Positions 17,211 through 25,660 of a DNA stretch of 64,000 nucleotides are shown here, piece after piece. The notes beneath the pieces are model-generated. The model made no database searches and was not told the origin of the DNA. It was given only the letters and a program-made list of their open reading frames with translations. Source of the stretch: an uncultured Polaribacter sp. (GTDB taxonomy: Bacteria > Bacteroidota > Bacteroidia > Flavobacteriales > Flavobacteriaceae); assembly GCA_938084845.1 (NCBI GenBank), contig CALKEB010000023.1, positions 62,001 to 126,000 of the forward strand. Reading direction: 5' to 3'. The translations under genes and the position numbers were made by a program. Numbering within the stretch: position 1 is the stretch's first letter; the number at the start of each line of letters is the position of its first letter.

Positions 17211-18140
17211 CTATCTTTTTATTTGTTGTGCTAATAAATAGATGACAGCCATTCTTACAGCAACTCCATTTTCTACTTGATTTAATATAATGGATTGATC
17301 AGAATCTGCAACATCACTTGTAATTTCTACACCTCTATTTATAGGACCAGGGTGCATTATAACAATTTTCTTTCCAAGATTGTCTAAGATTTCTTTATTA
17401 ATTCCGAAAAGTTGAGTGTATTCTCTGGTAGAGGGAAAGTAGTTAATATCCATTCGCTCATGTTGAACTCTTAAAACGTTTGCGACATCACACCATTCTA
17501 GTGCTTTTTGCAAATTAGTTTCGACAGTTACCCCTAGACTAGAAATATATTTTGGTATTAGTGTTGTAGGACCACAGACTTTAACTTCGGCTCCTTGCAG
17601 TTGTAAAGCAAATATATTAGATAGTGCAACTCTAGAGTGTAGGATATCTCCGATAATTACAATTTTTTTACCTTTTACTGTCCCTAATTTTTCTCTTATA
17701 GAGTAAGAATCTAATAAAGCTTGTGTTGGGTGTTCGTGGGTGCCATCTCCTGCATTAATTATTTTTGCATTAACATGTTTTGATAAAAATACACCTGCAC
17801 CAACATTTCCATGACGCATCACAACTATATCTACTTTCATAGATAAAATATTGTTAACGGTGTCAATTAATGTTTCCCCTTTTTTTACAGAAGATTGTCC
17901 TGCAGAAAAATTGATTACATCTGCAGAAAGTCTTTTTTCAGCAAGCTCAAAAGAGAGTTTTGTACGTGTGCTATTTTCAAAAAATAAGTTAGCAATGGTA
18001 ATATCTCTTAATGAAGGAACCTTTTTAATTGGTCTATTAATTACTTCTTTAAAATGATCTGCAGTTTTAAAAATTAAATCAATATCATTTGCATTTAAAT
18101 ATTTAATTCCTAAAAGATGTTCTACACTTAATTGATCCAT
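17211..18140 (-). CDS. pyrB: Aspartate carbamoyltransferase catalytic subunit
   Basis: Makes carbamoyl-aspartate from carbamoyl phosphate and aspartate, the committed step of pyrimidine synthesis. 309 residues with the carbamoyl-phosphate motif FENSTRTKLSFE, HPTQALLDSYSIRE and the C-terminal MHPGPINRGVEI. No pyrI regulatory subunit is encoded nearby, so a regulator such as the adjacent PyrR probably provides control. The gene begins one base after the pyrR stop codon. Its substrate supplier carB is at 58462 in this window. Confidence 0.97.
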   Translation of the reverse strand: MDQLSVEHLLGIKYLNANDIDLIFKTADHFKEVINRPIKKVPSLRDITIANLFFENSTRTKLSFELAEKRLSADVINFSAGQSSVKKGETLIDTVNNILSMKVDIVVMRHGNVGAGVFLSKHVNAKIINAGDGTHEHPTQALLDSYSIREKLGTVKGKKIVIIGDILHSRVALSNIFALQLQGAEVKVCGPTTLIPKYISSLGVTVETNLQKALEWCDVANVLRVQHERMDINYFPSTREYTQLFGINKEILDNLGKKIVIMHPGPINRGVEITSDVADSDQSIILNQVENGVAVRMAVIYLLAQQIKR

Positions 18141-18141
18141 A

Positions 18142-18681
18142 TTACCTTTGTTCTATATAAACTGCGTCTTTTTTGTGTGTTTCTTTCCAAGTAACCAATA
18201 CTTTTTCTTTGTTTATAGCATCTACTTGTCTTCCTCTGTAATTAGGCTGAATAGGTAAATGTCTGCTAAAACGTCTATCTATAAGCACTAATAACTCTAT
18301 GTTTTTGGGTCTACCATAAGATTGTAAAGCGGTTAATGCAGCACGAACACTCCTTCCAGAATACAAAACATCATCTATAATAATTACTTTTTTATCTTCT
18401 ATTAAAAAGTCAATTTCAGTAGAGGTTGCAGCTAAAGGCGCGTCTCTTCTTCTAAAATCATCTCTAAAAAAGGTGATGTCTAGTACTCCAGACTTTAAAT
18501 CTTTTATAGCGTAGTCTTTCGCTAATAATTGGGCAAGTCTCTCAGATAAGTAAGATCCTCTTGGTTGCAAACCAATTAAAACAGTATCAGAAAAATCATT
18601 ATGATTTTCAATTAGCTGACAAGCCAATCTATGCAGAATAATTTCAATATCTTTTGAGTTAAGTAGCGTTTTTTTGCTCAT
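18142..18681 (-). CDS. pyrR: PyrR, pyrimidine operon regulator / uracil phosphoribosyltransferase
   Basis: PyrR binds UMP and, in characterised bacteria, attenuates pyr transcription through mRNA binding; many also have uracil phosphoribosyltransferase activity. About 179 residues. The PRPP loop is VIIIDDVLYSGRSVRA, and LIGLQPRGSYLSERLA and VLIDRRFSRHLPIQPNYRGR are typical. The ORF track starts five codons earlier (MIAFF), but MSKKTLLNSK at 18681 matches the family start, and the upstream codons fall in a leader hairpin. A full promoter lies at 18722-18751. It leads the pyrR-pyrB-unknown-T9SS domain-rnz operon. Confidence 0.95.
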   Translation of the reverse strand: MSKKTLLNSKDIEIILHRLACQLIENHNDFSDTVLIGLQPRGSYLSERLAQLLAKDYAIKDLKSGVLDITFFRDDFRRRDAPLAATSTEIDFLIEDKKVIIIDDVLYSGRSVRAALTALQSYGRPKNIELLVLIDRRFSRHLPIQPNYRGRQVDAINKEKVLVTWKETHKKDAVYIEQR

Positions 18682-18689
18682 AAAGAAAG

Positions 18690-18710
18690 CTATCAAATTT
18701 TAGTTGATAG
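18690..18710 (-). promoter_or_regulatory. Hairpin in the short pyrR leader
   Basis: CTATCAA and TTGATAG form a 7-bp stem with a 7-base loop, located between the predicted transcription start (about 18715) and the ATG at 18681, nine bases before it. It could occlude the ribosome site or be a regulatory element of the pyr operon. There is no match to the Bacillus PyrR-binding consensus that I can see. Confidence 0.4.
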
Positions 18711-18721
18711 TTATTGAAAAT

Positions 18722-18751
18722 CAAAATTAATGTAAATAAATGGTTGCACAA
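18722..18751 (-). promoter_or_regulatory. Promoter of the pyrR-pyrB-rnz operon
   Basis: On the minus strand: TTG (18751-18749), exactly 19 bases, then TAATTTTG (18729-18722). Both elements and the spacing match the Bacteroidota housekeeping consensus TTG-N19-TAnnTTTG. The predicted start of transcription is near 18715, about 35 bases before the pyrR ATG. Confidence 0.75.
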
Positions 18752-18873
18752 AATTTATGAAGCGTAAATCTAGTCTTAGAGTTGTTAATTAAATTGTTGA
18801 AAACAAAACAATGTTTTCTAATTGTGATTAAAGACTTATAGTACATTTAAGTAATAATTCAAATCTCATAGCG

Positions 18874-20244
18874 ATGTCTTTAGTAAAATTTGAATCGATG
18901 CTCAAAACCAATAATATTTACTTCTTTGATTTGGTTGAATTTGAGGAAATTATCATTCATTATTTAGAAACAGGAAAACATTCTTTAGCTAAAAAAGCTG
19001 TAAAATTAGGTTTAGAACAGCATCCAGAATCAGTAGACTTAAAATTGTTAAAAGTAGAATTATTCATTTTTGATAATGATTTGGAGAATGCTTCTCAATT
19101 ATTGAAAAAAATAGAACTTTTAGAACCTAATAATGACGAAGTATTTATTCAAAAAGCAACCATAAACTCAAAGTTAGGAAAACATTTAGAAGCGATAAAT
19201 ACTTTAAATAAAGCACTTATTTTCACTGAAGAGAAAGTAGATATTTGGAATTTATTGGGGATGGAATTTTTGTATTTAGACGATTATATCAATGCTAGGC
19301 TTAATTTTGAAAAATGTATTGATATAGATCTTGAGGATTATGCAGCACTTTATAACGTTGTGTATTGTTTTGATATGGAAAAGCAACATGAACAAGCGAT
19401 TATTTATTTAAGCAGTTATATAGACAAAAACCCATACTGTGAAGTAGCTTGGCATCAATTGGGAAGACAACATTTTGTGCTAGATCAATTTAAGGAAGCT
19501 TTAAAAGCATTTGATTATTCAGTTTTAATAGATGAGTCGTTTATTGGAGGTTATTTAGAAAAAGCAAAAACCCTTGAAGAGTTAGGTAATTTTAAAGAGG
19601 CTATAGAGAATTATTTGATTACTTTAGAATTAGACGATCCAACTGCTTTTGCCTATGTAAGAATTGGGGAATGTTACGAACGATTAAAAAACCACGAAGC
19701 TGCCATTTCTTACTATAAAAAGGCTGTTCATGAGGACCCCTTATTAGATAAAGGCTGGATTTTATTAACTAACTTATTTTACAAAGAGGAGCAATATGAT
19801 AAAGCGACTTATCATATCTCTAAAGCCTTAAAAATAGATGATCAAAATCCTTTGTATTGGAGACGTTATTCTGAAATAAAAATAAAACTCAACTTTTTTG
19901 AAGAAGCAGTTACTGGGTTCGATAAATGTTTGTCATTAAACGATAATGCTATCGAAGTTTATATTGCTTTAACAGATGTTTTAACGTTTTTAGGGGAATT
20001 TAATACTGCAATTCATACGCTTTATAAAGCACAAAAATTTTACAAAAATTTTGCCGAAATAGAATATAGGCTAGCTTGCCTATTTTTTGTTTTAAATAAA
20101 AATAGTTTTGGATTTGATCACTTAAAAAACGGTTTACAAATAGACTATGACTACCATATAATTTTGAATGAATTGTATCCGACCGTTTTCGAAAATGTAA
20201 AAGTACAGCAGTTGCTACAAAATTTTAAAAAAGCATTTGAATAA
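18874..20244 (+). CDS. Tetratricopeptide repeat protein
   Basis: A 456-residue protein built almost wholly of TPR helices, with about ten repeats running from residue 30 to the end. Recognisable units include AIYYLSSYIDKNPYCEVAWH, GNFKEAIENYLITLELDDP and NHEAAISYYKKAVHEDP. There is no signal peptide or membrane segment, so it is cytosolic and probably a scaffold. Similar proteins are frequent in flavobacteria; partners cannot be read from the context. It is divergent from pyrR and ends at a bidirectional terminator shared with the DUF2911 gene. Confidence 0.9.
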   Translation: MSLVKFESMLKTNNIYFFDLVEFEEIIIHYLETGKHSLAKKAVKLGLEQHPESVDLKLLKVELFIFDNDLENASQLLKKIELLEPNNDEVFIQKATINSKLGKHLEAINTLNKALIFTEEKVDIWNLLGMEFLYLDDYINARLNFEKCIDIDLEDYAALYNVVYCFDMEKQHEQAIIYLSSYIDKNPYCEVAWHQLGRQHFVLDQFKEALKAFDYSVLIDESFIGGYLEKAKTLEELGNFKEAIENYLITLELDDPTAFAYVRIGECYERLKNHEAAISYYKKAVHEDPLLDKGWILLTNLFYKEEQYDKATYHISKALKIDDQNPLYWRRYSEIKIKLNFFEEAVTGFDKCLSLNDNAIEVYIALTDVLTFLGEFNTAIHTLYKAQKFYKNFAEIEYRLACLFFVLNKNSFGFDHLKNGLQIDYDYHIILNELYPTVFENVKVQQLLQNFKKAFE

Positions 20245-20275
20245 AAAAATCTCAAGATTAACTTGAGATTTTTTT
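20243..20275 (+). terminator. Bidirectional terminator between the TPR and DUF2911 genes
   Basis: AAAAAAATCTCAAG and CTTGAGATTTTTTT form a perfect 14-bp stem with loop ATTAA. A/T runs on both sides allow it to serve both convergent genes; it begins at the TPR stop codon. Confidence 0.88.
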
Positions 20276-20289
20276 ATATTTTTTCTTTT

Positions 20290-21138
20290 TTACAATGCAC
20301 CCCATTCTTTTAAAGAGGCTTTATTCATTTTTACATATCCAGAATTCCCAGCTTGTTTTGCAAGTTCTAATGATTTCTTTGCAGCTTCTATTGCTGTGTT
20401 TTTATTTCCTGCTTTAGCATGAATAAGTGATTGTTGGCGTAAATACCAAAATTTAGGTTGTTTTGCTGTCAGTACTACAGCTTTATCAATCCAGGTTTTA
20501 GCAATTTGTATGTCTTTGTTAGCCTCTAAATAATACACTGCTGCTGCGTACATATCATTTGCAGATGGCCCAGCCATAATCTTTTCTATACTTTTAGAAA
20601 CCATTTTATCTGTTGGAGTTTCAAACTTTAAAGGAACATATACGTTTTCCCATAAGATACCTAAAACAGCAGAGTTGTTTGTTAAATCATCAAAAGTTAT
20701 GGTAAATGTTTCAACATCCATAGGCATGTTAATTGGAGTTACTGTAATTTTTGCTGCCACTTTATTCTCATCCCATTTGGCAGGTATCCCCCAATTATTT
20801 GTGTCTGTATACAAAATTACATCCCAAGTAGTTTTGTTAGGTATTGTATATAGTGCGTAAGTTCCTTTCTGTAACGATTTACCATTCAACATAAAATCTG
20901 TAGAAAAAGTTATTTTGGTGTTTTCATTAGCCCCAGTTCGCCATACTTTTCCGTATGCTTCTATACCTCCAAATATTTTTCTTCCTTTCATGCTTGGTCT
21001 TGAGTACTCTACAATTACCGAAGTTAACCCTACTTTTTGTTCAATTTTCTGAAAAGGACTGGGTGCTGGAGTTTCAATTTGAGCATTGATCGAAGAAGTT
21101 AAAAGTGTTACAAATAAAATTAATATTGTTTTTTTCAT
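20290..21138 (-). CDS. DUF2911 domain protein with C-terminal TPR-like region
   Basis: A 282-residue exported protein. After the signal peptide (cleavage near SSINAQ), residues about 25-165 form DUF2911, recognised by SRPSMKGRKIFGG, VWRTGANENTKITFS and KGTYALYTIPN. The C-terminal third (NDMYAAAVYYLEANKDIQIAKTW onward) reads as TPR-like helices. DUF2911 has no established function; periplasmic location is inferred from the signal peptide. A minus-strand -7 box (TAATTTTG, 21167-21160) lies about 25 bases upstream of the ATG, so it is likely monocistronic. Confidence 0.9.
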   Translation of the reverse strand: MKKTILILFVTLLTSSINAQIETPAPSPFQKIEQKVGLTSVIVEYSRPSMKGRKIFGGIEAYGKVWRTGANENTKITFSTDFMLNGKSLQKGTYALYTIPNKTTWDVILYTDTNNWGIPAKWDENKVAAKITVTPINMPMDVETFTITFDDLTNNSAVLGILWENVYVPLKFETPTDKMVSKSIEKIMAGPSANDMYAAAVYYLEANKDIQIAKTWIDKAVVLTAKQPKFWYLRQQSLIHAKAGNKNTAIEAAKKSLELAKQAGNSGYVKMNKASLKEWGAL

Positions 21139-21159
21139 AATGATTCATTTTTGTTTATT

Positions 21160-21167
21160 CAAAATTA
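21160..21167 (-). promoter_or_regulatory. -7 promoter element for the DUF2911 gene
   Basis: TAATTTTG on the minus strand matches TAnnTTTG; the -33 TTG is not evident at 19 bases. It lies in the divergent gap shared with the SDR-type gene. Confidence 0.5.
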
Positions 21168-21214
21168 CAATTTCAAATAATGCTTACTGTTAATAAAACT
21201 ATAAAAGAGGATTG

Positions 21215-21222
21215 TATCTTTG
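21215..21222 (+). promoter_or_regulatory. -7 promoter element for the SDR-type gene
   Basis: TATCTTTG matches TAnnTTTG and lies 22 bases before the ATG at 21245, predicting a leader of roughly 17 bases. No clear -33 TTG at the expected spacing. Confidence 0.5.
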
Positions 21223-21244
21223 TAATTAGAACTTAAAGTTAATT

Positions 21245-22009
21245 ATGAAAGACATTAGTGTTTTAGGATGTGGGTGGTTGGGTAAAGAGATTTCAGTTTC
21301 ATTATTAGAGGATGGTTTTTCTGTGAAAGGATCTACGACATCAGAGATTAAAATTCCAGAATTAGAATCCTTGGGTATAGATGCTTATAGAGTTGATATT
21401 TCAGAAAATGAGGAATTTGATGCCTTTTTAGATTCAGACATTTTAATTGTTTCGATTACATCAAAAGATATTGATGGTTTTGAAAATCTAATGCATCAAA
21501 TCCAAGATTCTACCATTCAAAAAGTACTATTTATTAGTAGTACCTCTGTATATCCAAGCCATAATAAAATTATGACAGAAGAAGATGAAGTAAATTCAAA
21601 TAACCCTTTAGTAGCGATAGAACATTTATTTAGAGAAAATACTTTTTTTGAAACTACTATATTGCGTTTCGCAGGTTTATTTGGTGATGGAAGACATCCT
21701 TCAAACTGGTTTAAAGATGGTCGTAAAATACCACAACCAAAAGGATTTGTTAATATGATTCATAGAGATGATTGTATCGAAATCATTCATGAAATCATTA
21801 ATCAAAACTGCTGGAATCAAACGTTTAACGCTTGTGTAGATCATCATCCAACACGCAGAGAGTTTTATAGTTTAGCTTCTTTAGCAAAAGGATTAAAAAT
21901 ACCTGAATTTGAGCGAAATGAAAGCTATAAATGGAAAATAATTTCTTCAAAAAAGATTATAAATACTTTAAATTACGACTTTATTCACCAAGATTTACTG
22001 AATATTTAA
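21245..22009 (+). CDS. NAD-dependent epimerase/SDR-type protein (YeeZ-like)
   Basis: A 254-residue atypical SDR. The N-terminus ISVLGCGWLGKEIS holds a Rossmann GxGxxG motif, followed by the YeeZ-like VKGSTTS. VLFISSTSVYPSH carries the Ser and Tyr region, and TTILRFAGLFGDGRHPSNWF is typical of the group. The substrate is unknown. It is convergent with gldG, and the two stop codons share the palindrome TTAA at 22006-22009, so the genes overlap tail to tail by 4 bases with no terminator between them. Confidence 0.85.
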   Translation: MKDISVLGCGWLGKEISVSLLEDGFSVKGSTTSEIKIPELESLGIDAYRVDISENEEFDAFLDSDILIVSITSKDIDGFENLMHQIQDSTIQKVLFISSTSVYPSHNKIMTEEDEVNSNNPLVAIEHLFRENTFFETTILRFAGLFGDGRHPSNWFKDGRKIPQPKGFVNMIHRDDCIEIIHEIINQNCWNQTFNACVDHHPTRREFYSLASLAKGLKIPEFERNESYKWKIISSKKIINTLNYDFIHQDLLNI

Positions 22010-23646
22010 GCGTATTTTTTCTTTCTAAAATAATGGAATACTATTCCAAATAGTGTAAGTAAAACTAGTGGAAAAATAACATTTAAAATTTGCCAATAAA
22101 CCCTTTCTTTAAATGCTTTTTTCTTGTCTAACATATTTATTTTTAACTGTTTATTTCTAAGCTTAATTAACCCTGTATCATCTAATAAATAATCTACAGC
22201 GTTTACCAAAAAATCTTTATTACCAAAGCTCTGTTTGGTCCATTTATCTATGGCTAAGTCTGTAGGGTTGCCTTTTAATATTTGATTTTTTCCAATATCA
22301 CCATCGGCAATTACAATCATCTTATTTTGAAAACTAGATGCTTTAAATAGGTTGCTTTTAAAAGGTTTTATCCTGTTTTTATAGGCTGATTTGAAATTAC
22401 CCTCTAATAAAACAGAAAAAAGCTGACTTCCCGACGTATAATTTTCCTCTTTTGGTGTTTCTGCAATAGATTGTAGTTCCACAATTGTTGGTGTACCTAC
22501 TTTTTTTGTTAAAGGTGAACTTATCAATAATGGGGTTTTTTTAATACTATTTTTTAAAGTATCTATTTGATTTGCAAATTGTAAGCGTATGTTTGCAATG
22601 TTTTTTGTTATTGGGTGATTTGGGTTGCCAGCAACTAAAGGGTGGTAGAACCAATCTAAATTTTGAAACTGAGTTTGGTTGCCAATATTACCAGTTGCTA
22701 GTGCAATTTTTGATGCATAAAGGTCTTTTATTATTGATGTACTGACTCTTACGCCATAAGAAAAAAGTAAATCTGTTAAATTGAGGTCTCTGGGGTAGGC
22801 TAACATTTTTCCTGTAGCCATTAAGCTATCTTGATCTGCCTGAACATTATCTAACATCCACACTATTTTTCCCCCATTCATAACATATTGGTCTAAGGTA
22901 AATTTTTCTTTTTCCGTAAATTTTTCGGTAGGCTTAGCAATAATAGCTAAATCAATAGTTGTTAAATCTTCTAGTGTTTGTTGTGGATTTGTTTTTACAG
23001 AGTTTAATGTGAACTTAGAGAGTGAATATTTATCAGATAGTTTACTTAAAAAACTATATAATTGTATATCCTGCAATCCTTTTTTACCAGTTAGTAAAGC
23101 AATTTTTTTCTTAGATTTTTTGATGATTTTCTGAAATCCATTCATAAAACTGTATTCCAAATTTTCTATAGCTTTTTGAAGTTGTTGTTCTTGAGAAGAC
23201 ATCATAGAATTTGGTAGTAAGGAAACAATACTCGTTTTATTTTTAAAACGGATTTCTGCCCAAGGAAAAATAATAGCTTCAGACACCTTACCATTTTCTT
23301 CTACAGTAAGTTGACTCGGCATCATTCCTTTTTTTATTAATCTTTCTCTTTGATTATCAGGATTTTCAAAATGAATTTTAATATACTTATTTTTTGCTCT
23401 TAGTTCTTCCAAAAAATCTTTGGTTTCAATTTGAAGTCGTTTAAATTCAGAGGGGAATTCTCCTTCAAGATACACTGTTATGTGTGTTGTTTTATCAACT
23501 TTAGATAACATAGAATTTGTAGTTTCAGAGAGTGTATACCTTTGGTCTTCAGTCAAGTCAAAACGTTTGTAAACAAATTGATTGATGTAGTTTAGAAAAA
23601 CTAAGCCAACAAATGCAAGAAAAATATATTTACTGTTTTTATTCAT
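22006..23646 (-). CDS. gldG: Gliding motility ABC transporter component GldG
   Basis: Component of the GldA-GldF-GldG ABC complex associated with gliding motility in Flavobacterium johnsoniae. 546 residues: an N-terminal membrane anchor (YIFLAFVGLVFLNYINQFVY), a large periplasmic region beginning RFDLTEDQRYTLSETT (the ABC_transp_aux/GldG signature), and a C-terminal membrane helix (IFPLVLLTLFGIVFHYF). Its start overlaps the gldF end by 8 bases. The ATPase gene gldA is not in the window. Stop codons overlap with the convergent SDR-type gene. Confidence 0.93.
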   Translation of the reverse strand: MNKNSKYIFLAFVGLVFLNYINQFVYKRFDLTEDQRYTLSETTNSMLSKVDKTTHITVYLEGEFPSEFKRLQIETKDFLEELRAKNKYIKIHFENPDNQRERLIKKGMMPSQLTVEENGKVSEAIIFPWAEIRFKNKTSIVSLLPNSMMSSQEQQLQKAIENLEYSFMNGFQKIIKKSKKKIALLTGKKGLQDIQLYSFLSKLSDKYSLSKFTLNSVKTNPQQTLEDLTTIDLAIIAKPTEKFTEKEKFTLDQYVMNGGKIVWMLDNVQADQDSLMATGKMLAYPRDLNLTDLLFSYGVRVSTSIIKDLYASKIALATGNIGNQTQFQNLDWFYHPLVAGNPNHPITKNIANIRLQFANQIDTLKNSIKKTPLLISSPLTKKVGTPTIVELQSIAETPKEENYTSGSQLFSVLLEGNFKSAYKNRIKPFKSNLFKASSFQNKMIVIADGDIGKNQILKGNPTDLAIDKWTKQSFGNKDFLVNAVDYLLDDTGLIKLRNKQLKINMLDKKKAFKERVYWQILNVIFPLVLLTLFGIVFHYFRKKKYA

Positions 23647-24358
23647 TATCTAATCGTGTTTTAGTGATGAATAAAAAGAAAAAAATACTACTTAAAAAAT
23701 AAGTAATGTCTCTAGTATCAATAACACCTCTAGAAATACTTTTATAATGCTCGTTAATGCCTAGTTGGGCAAAAGAAATGGTATTGTTATTGAAAGACAG
23801 CGCTAACGCATCAAACCCATAAAAAAGAAAAAAAGTAATACATACACTGGCTATAAACGAAACAACTTGATTCTTGGAGAATGAAGAGGTAAAAAGCCCT
23901 ATAGCGCTATACGTTGCTCCTAAAAATAAAAGACCTAAAAAGGACCCCATTGTACTTCCGAAATCAATATTTCCTTCAGGACTTCCTAATTTATAAACGG
24001 TATATGCATAGCTTATTGTGGGTATAATTGTAATTAAAATTAGGAGTAAAGTAGCAATAAATTTGCCAATTGTAATTTGCCAATTACTTATTGGATTTGT
24101 TTTTAATAGTTCTATAGTTCCAGTATCGTATTCCTCTGAAAAACTTTTCATGGTAATTGCAGGTATAAGAAAGAGAAATACCCATGGAGCTAAGAAAAAA
24201 AAAAGTTTAATATCTGCAAAACCAGCATTTAAAATATTAAAATTGTCATTAAAAACAAATAAAAATAATCCATTAATCAAGAGAAAAACACCAATTACCA
24301 AATATGCAATTGGGCTAGAGAAAAATAAATTGATTTCTTTTTTTAAGATGGCAATCAT
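23639..24358 (-). CDS. gldF: Gliding motility ABC transporter permease GldF
   Basis: ABC-2 type permease of 239 residues with six predicted membrane helices. The cytoplasmic loop after helix two, ITMKSFSEEYDTGTIELLKTNPIS, is the hallmark of ABC-2 permeases paired with GldG. It is co-transcribed with gldG (8-base overlap) and lies 14 bases after a small monooxygenase-like gene. In F. johnsoniae GldF works with GldA and GldG; the cargo remains uncertain. Confidence 0.93.
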   Translation of the reverse strand: MIAILKKEINLFFSSPIAYLVIGVFLLINGLFLFVFNDNFNILNAGFADIKLFFFLAPWVFLFLIPAITMKSFSEEYDTGTIELLKTNPISNWQITIGKFIATLLLILITIIPTISYAYTVYKLGSPEGNIDFGSTMGSFLGLLFLGATYSAIGLFTSSFSKNQVVSFIASVCITFFLFYGFDALALSFNNNTISFAQLGINEHYKSISRGVIDTRDITYFLSSIFFFLFITKTRLDNE

Positions 24359-24372
24359 AAATCGATTTAATA

Positions 24373-24669
24373 TTAAGGTAAACTTACTTTTTTATGAACA
24401 CTCCAGGCTTCTGGTTTATCATTAAAATAACTTTTGGTTTGTTTCCAAGTAGCTTTAAAAAAATCAGAGTTTTTATAACGTATTAAATCACTTTCGTTTT
24501 TCCAATACGAATAGGTAAAGAAGAGCCCTGGATTATTTTTATCTTGATATAACTCTAAAAATTCACATCCTTTAAAACCTCTAATTGTTGTTTTTTTTTC
24601 ATCGAACATTTTTTCAAAATCTTCAATAAAGTTCAAATGTAAACTCATTTTTACTATTCTAACAAACAT
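24373..24669 (-). CDS. Antibiotic biosynthesis monooxygenase-like (ABM) protein
   Basis: A 98-residue protein of the dimeric ferredoxin-like ABM superfamily: MFVRIVKMSLHLNFIEDFEKMF, then GCEFLELYQDKNNPGLFFTYSYW and the Ser/Phe/Trp-rich helix that follows. Despite the name, the family includes quinol monooxygenases, haem-related proteins and stress proteins; the reaction here is unknown. It lies 3 bases after the SAM hydrolase-like gene and 14 before gldF, so it belongs to the gldFG operon. I see no clear functional link to gliding. Confidence 0.85.
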   Translation of the reverse strand: MFVRIVKMSLHLNFIEDFEKMFDEKKTTIRGFKGCEFLELYQDKNNPGLFFTYSYWKNESDLIRYKNSDFFKATWKQTKSYFNDKPEAWSVHKKVSLP

Positions 24670-24672
24670 AGT

Positions 24673-25533
24673 TTAAGATAAAGTGGTGTATTCGGATTTG
24701 TTTTCATTAAAAAAATCAATAATAACAGCATCTCTATAGGCTAATCCTAATAGTGTGGAGGCGCCACCAACTGAATTTAAATTACTTTTATAAATAGCAA
24801 TTTCTAAAAGGCCTGCAGAATTGAACAAGATTAATTTATTACCATCATATTGTTTGGCGTTTTTTGTATTGTGTTCTACAGTTTCATTGTACTTATTGTA
24901 TATTTTATCAAAAGTATAGCTAGAGGCACTTACTTTAAAAGATCTTCCTTTACCAATATCAGTAAACATTTTTTTACTAATGTTAGAAATTACATTGCCA
25001 TAATTGTCTACATACAATACGCCACCAATAATTTGTGTTTGAGATTGGTTTACTTTTGGTTGTATTTCAGTTAATTTTTTATAGTTTCTAATCTCTTTTC
25101 CAATAACTGTTAAATTACCTCCTCTAGCAATAAAGCAAGCTACTTGTACAAATACATCCAAAACAGGAAAACTACTCTCTACTCTATCATGAATATTTAT
25201 TTCTACTATTTTTGTTGGTTGTATTTCAGAGGCAATCATAGAAATAATTCCATTATCTGGGCATACAAAATAATGATTATCTAGTGCTATTGCTATGTGT
25301 TTATTGTTCTCACTTAATTCAGAGTCAACCCCAACAATATGGATAGTGCCCTCAGGAAAACTTTTGTAAGCATTTTTTAAAATATATGCAGTTTCGGTAA
25401 TGTTAAAAGGGGTGATTTTATGCGTTATATCCACAATTTTTGCATCTGCTAACTCTGAATAAATAGCTCCTTTAACTGCGCCTACAAAGTGGTCTTTAGT
25501 TCCAAAATCAGTTGTTAATGTGATAAAAGACAT
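24673..25533 (-). CDS. SAM hydrolase / SAM hydroxide adenosyltransferase (DUF62)
   Basis: Family known to split S-adenosylmethionine with water into adenosine and methionine. 286 residues. Signatures: ITLTTDFGTKDHFVGAVKG with the Asp that binds the ribose, DITHKITPFNI, VDPE-type loop written here VGVDSE, FVCPDNGIISM, and the C-terminal barrel with YVDNYGNVISNI and FNSAGLLEIAI. It leads the operon with the ABM-like gene and gldFG. A -7 box TAGATTTG (minus, 25589-25582) lies about 50 bases upstream. Confidence 0.92.
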   Translation of the reverse strand: MSFITLTTDFGTKDHFVGAVKGAIYSELADAKIVDITHKITPFNITETAYILKNAYKSFPEGTIHIVGVDSELSENNKHIAIALDNHYFVCPDNGIISMIASEIQPTKIVEINIHDRVESSFPVLDVFVQVACFIARGGNLTVIGKEIRNYKKLTEIQPKVNQSQTQIIGGVLYVDNYGNVISNISKKMFTDIGKGRSFKVSASSYTFDKIYNKYNETVEHNTKNAKQYDGNKLILFNSAGLLEIAIYKSNLNSVGGASTLLGLAYRDAVIIDFFNENKSEYTTLS

Positions 25534-25581
25534 TAATTATAAGTGTTAATTAAATGTGTAAAAGTTCTTAATTACTTGACG

Positions 25582-25589
25582 CAAATCTA
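25582..25589 (-). promoter_or_regulatory. -7 promoter element upstream of the SAM hydrolase-gldFG operon
   Basis: TAGATTTG on the minus strand matches TAnnTTTG. It lies in the 127-base divergent gap shared with phoH; the -33 element is unclear. Confidence 0.45.
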
Positions 25590-25660
25590 ATAAATTTAGT
25601 ACTTTAAATTACTACTTTTAGTTTAATAATTCTTACTAATATTCTATAAAATTTAAACAT

